NCBI RefSeq assembly: GCF_900163965.1
Contig: NZ_FULE01000092.1
Span: forward strand, 1 to 64,000
Source of the DNA: Vibrio ruber DSM 16370
GTDB taxonomy: Bacteria > Pseudomonadota > Gammaproteobacteria > Enterobacterales > Vibrionaceae
Direction: 5' to 3'
Length of the DNA stretch: 64,000 nt
The position numbers and the translations under genes were made by a program. Positions 22,201 to 29,200 of this stretch are shown piece by piece (position 1 is the stretch's first letter; each line of letters begins with the position of its first letter). The notes under the pieces were generated by a model. It saw only the letters and a program-made list of their open reading frames with translations, was not told the origin of the DNA and did not search any database.

Positions 22201-23245
22201 GCCAAGTTTGCGTTATCTGCTGGTGGGCGGCGATGCCCTTGACCCGGCCGTAATCCGTCGGGTGCTGGCGGAGAGTGCGCCACAACATCTGCTCAACGGT
22301 TACGGCCCGACAGAAACCACCACATTTGCCTTAACTCATGCAATCACGTCAGTTGATGAAGACGCGGTAAGCATTCCGCTGGGTCGTCCGATTGGGAATA
22401 CCCAAGTCTATCTGCTCAACACACACGGCCAGCCGGTGCCACAAGGCGTGGTGGGAGAGCTGCATATCGGCGGTGACGGTGTGGCGTTGGGTTATCTCAA
22501 TCAGGATGAGCTGACCGCAGAGCGGTTTATCCCAGACCCGTATTCATCACGCCCGGATGCGCGGATGTACCGGACGGGTGACCTTGGATATTTGCGAGCC
22601 GACGGGACAATCGAGTTTGTCGGGCGGAATGATTTTCAGGTCAAGGTCCGGGGCTTCCGGATTGAGCTGGGCGAGATTGAGTCAGCGTTGGTGTCATGTG
22701 GTGTGGCGTCAGCGGTGGTAATTGCCAGCGGTGATGCTGCATCGAAACGGCTGGTCGCTTACTTCACACCGGGTGATGAAGCATTGACGACAAGTGAACT
22801 GAAGTCGCGTTTGGCGACGAATCTACCGGATTACATGGTACCGGCGGCTTATGTTGCGCTGGCAGAGATGCCGCTGACGGCCAACGGTAAGGTGGATCGC
22901 AAAGCATTGCCGGAGCCGGATGAGACGGCTTTTGTCGTGCGGCAATACGAAGCACCGAAGAATGCCATGGAGACGACACTGGCTGAAATTTGGAGTCAGT
23001 TACTTAATGTGGAACGGGTGGGGCGTCAGGATGATTTCTTTGAATTAGGCGGACACTCGCTGTTAGCGGTTCGACTGATTTCAGAGATTCAGCACCGGCT
23101 GCGGATAGAGGTGACAATTACCGAGCTTTTTGAGCATTCTGTGCTCTCTGTGTTAGCCATGAAGCTGGCTTATATCAAACTTTCTGCTTTTGCATCACAG
23201 GATATTGAAAATGTGGCGCAGCGTTTAGCTAAAGGGAAGAAATAA
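10202..23245 (+). CDS. NRPS subunit B, 4347 aa: C-A(Val-like)-T / E/C-A(Ser)-T / E/C-A(Ser)-T / C-A(Val-like)-T
   Basis: Starts at an ATG with GGGAGA about 8 bases upstream. The first about 45 residues, ending in a Lys-rich stretch, precede the first C domain (LAQRRIWFLSEM) and probably dock onto subunit A. Four complete modules follow. The A codes read by eye are DAFWLGCTFK (aliphatic, near Val; Cys at position 322 is unusual), DVWHFSLVDK (Ser), DVWHFSLVDK (Ser) and DALWLGGTFK (Val type). The first T domain has GGQS in place of GGHS. Modules 2 and 3 open with dual E/C domains (HHLLAEQGD and HHLLEQQGD), so the first residue and the first Ser should become D; module 4 opens with an ordinary C domain (HHMITDGW). 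The protein ends in a T domain plus a short tail. Its TAA lies two bases before the next ATG, so translation is probably coupled. Confidence 0.95.
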   Translation: MSTNDDLGASMNNLSGDDVVKLFELAKARGLKRKKKEKPAAIEPVPRSPEGEPLALAQRRIWFLSEMEQSASDAYIINGSFRLKGQLDVAMLRATLDQMVSRHESLRTVFITRDGQPLQRIMPADTRFLLNEIPCDQLDRIDLSEPYLPHFDLSTGPLVRAELVHIQEHEFVLRVALHHAIADGWSMSVFIREVGMLYAALCQGQSNPLPPLPIQFADYAHWQQSFAESVIPRQRDYWIEQLRDAPECLALKTDFPRPAVQDHAGASVNFTLDPALTAALKALGQRHDTTLFMTLFASWATLMSRLSSQDDVVIGAPIAGRNRAELEGLIGMFVNTQALRVDLSQQPDTPALLAQVKNMALAAQSNQDIPFEQVVEATLTSRDPAYTPLFQVIFALQNLPDSTLSLPGISLSPEEEPFKTAKFDLSLLLSEADDTLSGYLNYATALFKQATVERYLGYWIRLLQGMVEQPELPVTALPILGEDEFQTVIHQYNQTRYDYPADKGVHRLFTEQVNASPDATAVVTDDGDLTYAMLEARANAFAYRLQTLGVQPGQRVAILLPRSAALIQAELAILKVGAVYVPLDPAAPTERLDYILDNSGATILIAEPGVAADYPALKVLEMDAALITATRDEPVSVPVSGEAPAYVMYTSGSTGQPKGVVVSHRGISRLVINNGYMTVRTADRFSFAANPAFDATTFEVWAPLLNGATVVVIDQETLLNVQALELALINHQVSVLWMTIGLFNQYAQDLKTVLPGLRYLLFGGDSPDPMVIRRVLSEGAPQHVVHCYGPTETTTFAATHEVIAVDEDAVNIPLGYPIGNTQIYLLNSQGQPVPQGVVGELYIGGDGVALGYLNQDELTAERFIPDPYSPQPNARMYKTGDLGYRHPDGTVEFIGRNDFQVKIRGFRIELGEIEVALLSSGADSAVVLAQGSDAGSKRLVAYFTTQDQQVTAAELKARLAERLPDYMVPKAYVVLDKMPLNANGKVDRKALPEPDESAFVRQAFIAPQGIAESTLADIWSALLGVEHVGRDDNFFELGGQSLLAVQMIERLRQRGYQMVIRDLFARPTLAALAETLVALNPAQQHEIPPNLIPADCQHITPEMLPLVTLNQSEIDLISETVAGGAGNIQDIYPLAPLQEGILFHHLLAEQGDPYITRFIQGFSSETEIEIFITALQQVVQRHDILRTAVVWDGLETPVQVVWREAPVVLKTLHVSQLDHAGQTDDVAEALSRHFDPTHTRMDIQRAPMIEIYQVADPAQDRWLLCFLFHHLCNDHTTLELLVEEVQSYIVGREAQLPKPLPFRNFVAKTTLNPADREQHLRYFQALLGDLDEPCVPFGLQTQDELAEGVHVAIEPHLSEQLRLLARQKGLSPAALFHLAWGLVVRMATGQDDVVFGTVLFGRMAGGEGADRVLGMFLNTLPLRLSFADASAESALDQTQQRLGELLEHEHTSLALAQQCSGVSNQTSLFSSLLNYRYQGGSAQQTEETNALGSVVFAAENTNYPITVAINDIVHGGFSLDIHVSQRIGGERVGAMLVTALSGLVDALMTPSDTSIRQLNLLPADEQDLVLNQFNQTQTEFPDDTCLHTLIEGQVARNPDATAVIFEDQSLSYAELNARANQLAHWLIEQGVRPDSRVAVCLERSCELVVSLLAILKAGGAYVPLDPGYPAERLTYMLSDSAPVALLTTGSLLDVLDEIPESTRMVDLASAVQPWLDCPQTNPEMAELTNRHLAYIIYTSGSTGLPKGVMNEHRGVVNRLYWMQQDYGFSADDVVLQKTPFSFDVSVWEFFCPLWSGATLLMAKPEGHKDPDYLKSLITRQGVTILHFVPPMLQSFLEVVSPGDCPSLRLVFCSGEALPAEAIRKSYARLPQIELHNLYGPTEAAVDVTAWHCPRQLEGDRVSIGHPVANTQMYVLDSDGRPVPVGVEGELYIGGVQVARGYLNRDELTAERFVANPYNEAYPVMYRTGDVGCWLADGTIEYRGRNDDQVKIRGFRIELGEISSALQSCTGVQDAVVIARAFGENGDKQLVGYYTAVNQDAVPDVATLKAELSERLPAHMVPAVYVLIDAMPLTPNGKVNRKALPEPDISSVVRHEYQAPVGDAEEKLAAIWSELLGVEQVGRADNFFELGGHSLLAVRMAERLRQHGYQLVIRHLFSRVTLAELAETLQIRDSKSECEIPPNLIPDNCQHITPEMLPLVTLDQKEIDVISQTVTGGAANIQDIYPLAPLQEGILFHHLLEQQGDPYVTRVVQSFKHEADIETFIAALQHVVQRHDILRTAVVWDGIETPLQVVWRQAPIVLQTLPASQLCHADGQDGVAHTEDMVTRLCRHFDPAHTRIDIQRAPMIEAYQVADPAQDRWLLCFLLHHLCNDHTTLELLIEEVQAYLSGRETELPRPLPFRNFVAQTTLKVNQEAHLDYFRELLGDIDEPCDPFGLQASGDNADVAATHMTVADHIAQEIRELSRHLSISPAALFHLAWGVVAQRATGQEDVVFGTVLFGRMAGGDGADRVLGMFLNTLPLRISLGADISVESALMQTQQRLAELLEREHTSLALAQQCSGVSNQTPLFSSLLNYRYQGGSNQTTVDEQTELGSLEVAAENTNYPLTVAVNDIVTGGFSLDIHVSSRFSGERVGTMLMVALETLVSQLSVQPAAPISQLGILSDTERDLVLNQFNQTETTFPDDTCLHTLIESQVARNPDATAVVFEDQSLSYAELNARANQLAHWLIEQGVRPDSRVAVCLERSCELVVSLLAILKAGGAYVPLDPGYPTERLTYMLSDSAPVALLTTGSLLDVLGEIPESTRLVDLASVVQPWLDCPQTNPEVAELTNRHLAYIIYTSGSTGLPKGVMNEHRGVVNRLYWMQQDYGFGSDDVVLQKTPFSFDVSVWEFFCPLWSGATLLMAKPEGHKDPDYLKSLITNQGVTILHFVPPMLQSFLEVVSPNDCPSLRLVFCSGEALPAEAIRKSYARLPQIELHNLYGPTEAAVDVTAWHCPRQLEGDRVSIGHPVANTQMYVLDSDGRPVPVGVEGELYIGGVQVARGYLNRDELTAERFVANPYNEAYPVMYRTGDVGCWLADGTIEYRGRNDDQVKIRGFRIELGEISSALQSCTGVQDAVVIARAFGENGDKQLVGYYTAVNQDAVPDVATLKAELSERLPAHMVPAVYVLIDAMPLTPNGKVNRKALPEPDISSVVRHEYQAPVGDAEEKLAAIWSELLGVEQVGRADNFFELGGHSLLAVRMVSRVREQLGRELSLAALFSHSTLHEVVALLDEAQGATLPAITPLAEGEAIPLSLAQKRLWFLSQMDEQATAAYTVPRSVRLQGKLDVDALQRALDQIIARHATLRTHFALIDDEPLQVVSEPSVGFPLTYLDGEGVMDELAPLSPTFDLSQGPLVQGQLIRVADNEHWLRIVMHHMITDGWSMGIFNSELATLYTAHCNGEADPLPPLTIQYGDYAAWQQTHLQGEVLQHQQQYWTEQLRDIPDCLTLPTDYPRPAHQDYRGASLPVTLSRELTEQLRHLSQHSGCTLYMTLLAGWSVALGRLAGQDDIVIGSPIAGRTQRDVEDLIGMFVNSMAMRVQLTDSINTSALLAQVKETALAAQANQDMPFEQVVETVAPVRSLSHAPIFQVMFALQNTPTDQIQLPDLTLEALDSEISTAQFDLSLEVHEHDGGISGYLTYATALFEPETVQRYLNYWTTLLEAMVHQPELPVSALPMLTDSEQQHLLRDVNQTYNPYPSDCGVHTLFSQQASTSPEAIAVITETGEWHYAALEARANALAQRLQTLGVTVGQRVAVRLPRSAALVVAELAILKAGGVYVPLDPNAPAERQRYVLDDCGASVLVTETQITGSETTFDTSRLTVVTLTDSLLEELLNEHGAASVSVAVSGDAPAYVMYTSGSTGQPKGVVVPHRAIARLVLNNGYMAVQPSDRVALAANPAFDATTLEVWAPLLNGAAVVVIEQETLLNVQSFAQALIHHRVSILWLTVGLFNQYAQGLKAVLPSLRYLLVGGDALDPAVIRRVLAESAPQHLLNGYGPTETTTFALTHAITSVDEDAVSIPLGRPIGNTQVYLLNTHGQPVPQGVVGELHIGGDGVALGYLNQDELTAERFIPDPYSSRPDARMYRTGDLGYLRADGTIEFVGRNDFQVKVRGFRIELGEIESALVSCGVASAVVIASGDAASKRLVAYFTPGDEALTTSELKSRLATNLPDYMVPAAYVALAEMPLTANGKVDRKALPEPDETAFVVRQYEAPKNAMETTLAEIWSQLLNVERVGRQDDFFELGGHSLLAVRLISEIQHRLRIEVTITELFEHSVLSVLAMKLAYIKLSAFASQDIENVAQRLAKGKK
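14909..16620 (+). repeat. Serine-module repeat, copy 2 of 4
   Basis: As copy 1; here the similarity to copy 1 continues on through the T and dual E/C domains (16600-18190 against 3620-5190). Confidence 0.9.
18212..19920 (+). repeat. Serine-module repeat, copy 3 of 4
   Basis: Directly follows copy 2 plus its E/C domain in the same gene. Similarity changes partner near 19920: from there to about 20110 it matches 6895-7090, the T-C junction of the Gly module. Confidence 0.9.
21329..22925 (+). repeat. Valine-module repeat, copy 2 of 2
   Basis: Partner of 8318-9900. The diverged patch (21640-21850) codes for ETQITGSETTFDTSRLTVV, absent from copy 1, a mosaic sign of partial gene conversion. Confidence 0.88.
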
Positions 23246-23247
23246 TC

Positions 23248-26200
23248 ATGACAGATACACGCTTTTCTATTGATGAATTGTCACCCGAAGAAATGATGGC
23301 AATTCTGGAACAACTTGAACAAGACGGGGCGTCACAGCCCCAACTTCCCGAGCAAGACATCATCACGGCTGCTGATAAAAATCAACGGGAATTTCCGCTG
23401 TCGCTGGCGCAGCAACGGTTATGGGTGATGTCACAAATGGATGCTGCAACCACGGCTGCCTACGTCATTGCTGCCGGGCTGCGCATTCAAGGGCCGCTAA
23501 ATATGCTGGCTTTAACGCGGGCATTGGATCAATTGGTGGTTCGTCATGCCGCTTTGCGAACCCATATTGAGGTGCGTGACGGGCAACCGATGCAGATCAT
23601 CGGTGCGGAGGATAGTGGTTTTCCACTAGAAATTTGTGATTCGGTGGCGGGGAAGACTGGCACTTATAAAGTACCTCAATTTGATCTTACCCGGAGCCCG
23701 CTGGTGCAAGGGCGCTTAATTCGTCAGACGGACACCGATCATATCCTGTATATCGCCATGCACCATATTGTCGCTGATGGCTGGTCGATGGGGATTCTGA
23801 CCGAAGAGTTGAGTGTGCTATACCGCGCGTATGCCCAAAATAGTATTGACCCCCTGCCACAATCCATGATCCAGTTCGGTGATTATGCTCAGTGGCAACA
23901 AGAGCACATTCAGGGGGAAGTGCTTGAACAACAGCAGCAGTACTGGGTATCTCATCTGCAAGGTGCGCCTGAGCTACTGGCGTTACCGACTGATCGTCCC
24001 CGTCCTGAGCAACGGGACTATCTCGGTGACAATGTTCATGTAACGCTGGATGCCGAACTGACAGCAGGGCTGAGAGCACTCAGTCAGCGTTATGGTTGTA
24101 CGTTATACATGACGTTGTTCGCCAGTTGGGCGGCACTGATGGGACGTCTGGCAGGGCAGGATGATGTCGTAATTGGAACGCCGGTCGCCGGGCGAACCCG
24201 TCAAGAAGTCAGCAATCTGATCGGCATGTTCGTCAACACGCAGGCGTTGCGGGTTGATTTATCGCAACCATTAAATACCGAAGCGTTGCTGACCCAAGTC
24301 AAAGCGACCTCACTGGCTGCGCAGTCCAATCAGGATATTCCGTTTGAGCAGGTGGTTGAGGTGGTCGCACCGCAGCGCAGCCTGTCTTATTCTCCGGTTT
24401 TTCAGGTGCTGTTTTCCTTACAGAATCAGCCCCGAGTTGACGCTGAACTGGGGGATATGCGGCTGTCGCATGCCGAAGTGCCCGATCACTCCGCCAAAGT
24501 TGATTTGGCTCTGCTCATGACAGAGTGTGATGATCACTTATCCGGTACGCTCAACTATGCGACCGCGCTGTTTGAACCGGCGACTATCGAGCGCTATTTC
24601 AGTTACTGGAAGTGCCTGTTACAAGGCATGATTGCTGAGCGTGATGCCGATGTCCGGACTTTGCCCATTTTGCCGCAGTCCGAGCGGGATTATCTGATTC
24701 AAACATTAAACCAGACCGCGATGGATTTTCCTGACAACTGTTGTATTCACCAACTGTTTGAATCATTTGCCGCTGAGACCCCGGATGCAAGCGCGCTGGT
24801 CACGGATTGTGAATCGTTAACCTACGGTGAGCTCAATGCACGGGCGAATCAACTGGCACACTGGTTGGCCGAACACGGGGTTCGCCCGGATAGTCGCGTG
24901 GCGATTTCTTTGCCTCGCAGAGCCGATTTGCTGATTGCCATGTTAGCGACGATGAAAGCCGGTGGGGTGTATGTACCGATGGATCCCAATTACCCTGACG
25001 GGCGGCTGATCCATATGCTGACCGACAGTGCGCCACAGGTATTGATTACGCAAGACGACGTGCTGCCGCGTCTCGGTGACATCGCACCGGACTGCACGGT
25101 TGTGGAGATCGATGTTCATCGTCATCTCTGGGCTGAGTATGAGACGACTAATTTGAATACGGCGGCGCTTGGTCTGACGGCGCAACATCTGGCTTATATC
25201 ATTTATACCTCGGGGTCGACCGGCAAACCGAAGGGCGTGATGATTGCTCATCAGGGACTGTGTAATGTGTCATACGCGCAGCGAAAAATGCTGGCGGTCG
25301 GCAAAGAAAGCCGGGTTTTACAGTTCGGGTCGATCAGTTTTGACGCCAGTCTGTTTGAAATGATATTGGGAATCTGTTCCGGTGCGGAGTTACATTTTGC
25401 CGGGCCGGGTCAACCGCTCGGAGAGGAGTTACTGACGATTCTCAAATCCCGCCGTATTACCCATGCGCCTTTACCGCCTGCTGCGTTGTCAAGTATGCGC
25501 ACGGATGTGCCGTTACCGGATTTGAAAATGTTGCTGACAGCGGGTGAAGCGGTTACGCGTAGCGTCATTGAACCCTGGTTGACGGAAGGGCGCATCGTCT
25601 ATAACGGCTACGGGCCGACTGAAACCACGATTTGGGGCACTACCTGCGCCCTACATCAGGGATTTGACGGTCAGCCGCCGATCGGACTGCCGAGACCCAA
25701 CGGCACAATCTATATTCTCGATACCCGGGGTGAGCCGGTGCCGTTCGGTGTGACCGGTGAAATCTATATCGGTGGGGTCGGTGTGGCCCGCGGTTATCTC
25801 AATCGCCCTGAACTGACAGAAGAGCGTTTCTTGCCTGACCCGTTTTCGGCTCAACCCGGTGCACGGATGTATCGTACCGGTGATTTGGGCTGCTGGAAGC
25901 AAGACGGCCAGATCCACTATCAGGGACGCTGTGATAATCAGGTTAAAATCCGTGGTTATCGTATCGAGCTGGGTGAAATTGAAACAGCCCTGCGTCGCTG
26001 CGCAGGGATTCACGATGCAGTGGTGACCGCGCAAAAAGATCAGCGCGGCAATCAGCGTCTGGTGGGTTATTACACGCAGACGGCTGGCGCAACCGTAGAT
26101 TTGGCAGGGCTGAAATCTCATTTGCATGAGACCTTACCGGATTACATGATTCCGTCTGCTTATATGTTGCTGGCACAATTACCGCTGACACCAAACGGTA

Positions 26201-29200
26201 AAGTCGATCATAAAGCCTTACCTGAGGCTGATGAAAGCGCCTTTGCGCACCGGGTCTATGAAGCACCGCAAACCGAAGTGGAACTGTTACTCGCAACCAT
26301 CTGGTGTGACTTGTTGGGGATTGAGAAAATCGGCCGCCGGGATCATTTCTTCGAACTTGGCGGACACTCGCTACTGTCGGTTCAGCTGATTGAACAACTG
26401 CGTCAACGCGGGTATCACCTGAGTGTCAAAACCTTATTCAATCATCCGACACTGGCTGCACTGGCAAATGCGCTGAGTGAAACTGATTCACCACAGGCCG
26501 TAACCGTACCGAGCAATCAGATTCCTGTCGGGTGCACACAGATACTGCCGGAAATGTTGCCACTGACCGAGCTGACAGCCGCGGAGATTGACGTGATTAC
26601 CGCCAGTGTTGCGGGCGGAGCTGCCAATATTCAGGATATCTATCCGCTGGCACCGTTACAGGAAGGGATTCTGTATCACCATATCCTGCAAAAGGAGAGC
26701 GACCCTTATATTACCCCGGTGATCCTCACTTTTGATCAGCAATCGCGGATGACGGATTTTCTCAATGCGTTACAGGCGGTGATTCAGCGCCATGATATTT
26801 TACGCACCGGTATTGTGTGGGACGGACTGCGCGAAGCGCATCAGGTGGTTTGGCGCAACGCGCCGCTTGCGGTGCATGAACTGCAAGCTGAACTATTGGT
26901 GAATCACGCTGCTGAAAACGGTGCGGATAATACGGCTGATGCAGATATTGTCCGACAACTTCAGGCTCATTTTGCCCCTTCCCGGGTGGAGATGGATGTT
27001 TCTCAGGCACCGATGTTGGCGGTGCATTATGTGGCGGATCCGACACAGAAACGGTGGGTGATGTGTTTGCTTCAGCACCATCTGTGTATGGATCACACCA
27101 CACTGGAACTGGTGATTGAAGAAGTTCAGGCGCATTTGCTCGGGCAGGAACATGCGCTGCCGCGGCCAATCCCGTTTCGTAATTTTGTCGCTCAGGCGCG
27201 ACGTGAACTCAGTCAGCAAACCTATGTCGATTATTTCCGTGAGCAGCTCGCCGACATCGAAGTGCCGTGTGCACCGTTTGATGTGTTGGATACGCAAAGC
27301 CACGGTTATGAGATTGAGTCACTTCGGCATCCGGTCAGTGAGCAACTGGCACAGCAGATCCGCTCTCAGGCGCGGCAATACGGCGTCAGTGCTGCGAGCC
27401 TGTTCCATCTGGCTTGGGGATTAGTGGTTCGAGCAACCACCGGAAGAGATGACGTGGTTTTCGGTACGGTACTGTTCGGTCGGATGGCCGGTGGTGACGG
27501 GGCGGATCGGGCGTTGGGGATGTTCCTCAATACTTTACCGCTGCGGCTGTCTCTGGGGCAGACGGAGACCAAAGACGCTGTCCTGAATACCCATCGGCAA
27601 CTGGCTGAGTTACTCAACTATGAACATGCACCGCTGTCACAGGTACAGAAATGCAGTGGCGTCAGTGCACCGGCACCGTTATTTACCTCGCTGTTAAATT
27701 ACCGCTATCAAGGGGGCAGCGCCCAAACGGACATCGATACGACACAGTCTGCCTCAGCTTGGCAAGGGATTGAAATGGTTGCCAATGAAGAGCGAACCAA
27801 TTATCCCGTCGGTCTGTCGGTTGATGATCTTGCCGGTCAGGGCTTCAGTCTGGATTTCAAAGTGGCGCGCCGTATCGGTGCCAAGCGCTTGGCGGTGATG
27901 GTTGAGCAAGCATTAACCGAACTGATGGTGGCCTTAAGTGATGATCCGACGCGTCTGATCGGCCAGATGACGGTTTTACCGCCATCCGAACATGACCTTG
28001 TGCTCAATCAGTTCAACCAAACGGAGACTGCATTCCCCGATGATACCTGCCTGCACACCCTGATTGAGGCGCAGGTGGCACGTAATCCGGATGCAACCGC
28101 AGTGGTATTTGAAGACCAGTCACTCAGTTATGCCGAGCTGAATGCCCGGGCCAACCAACTGGCGCACTGGCTGATTGAGCAGGGCGTGCGTCCTGACAGC
28201 CGGGTGGCGGTGTGTCTGGAACGCAGCTGTGAGCTGGTGGTCTCGCTGCTGGCGATTCTCAAAGCGGGCGGTGCCTATGTGCCGCTTGACCCGGGGTATC
28301 CGACCGAGCGGCTGACCTATATGTTGTCCGACAGTGCACCGGTAGCTTTGCTGACCACTGGCGAATTGCGCTACGTGTTGGGAGAAATCCCTGCCAGTAC
28401 ACGTTTGGTGGACTTAGCCTCGGCAGTGCAGCCATGGCTTGATTGCCCGCAGACCAACCCTGAAGTGGCGGAGCTGACCAATCATCATCTGGCGTACATT
28501 ATTTATACCTCCGGCTCAACCGGCTTACCTAAAGGGGTGATGAACGAGCATCGTGGCGTGGTCAACCGTCTGTACTGGATGCAACGGGACTACGGCTTTG
28601 GCAGCGATGATGTGGTGTTGCAGAAAACCCCGTTCAGTTTTGATGTCTCGGTATGGGAGTTCTTCTGTCCGTTATGGTCGGGTGCAACCCTGTTGATGGC
28701 CAAGCCGGAAGGACACAAAGACCCGGACTATTTAAAATCGCTGATAACCCGTCAAGGGGTGACTATCTTGCACTTTGTGCCACCGATGTTGCAGAGCTTC
28801 CTTGAGGTGGTGAGCCCTGGAGATTGTCCATCACTACGGCTGGTGTTCTGTAGTGGTGAAGCACTCCCGGCAGAAGCGATTCGTAAGAGCTATGCGCGAC
28901 TGCCACAGATTGAATTACATAATCTGTATGGCCCGACGGAAGCGGCGGTGGATGTCACTGCGTGGCACTGTCCGCGGCAACTGGAAGGTGACCGGGTGTC
29001 AATTGGTCATCCGGTGGCGAATACCCGGATGTATGTGCTCGACAGTGACGGCCGTCCGGTACCGGTCGGGGTTGAAGGCGAGTTATACATTGGTGGTGTG
29101 CAGGTGGCGCGTGGTTATCTGAACCGTGATGAGCTGACCGCAGAGCGGTTTGTTGCCAATCCATACAACGAAGCTTATCCGGTGATGTACCGCACCGGTG

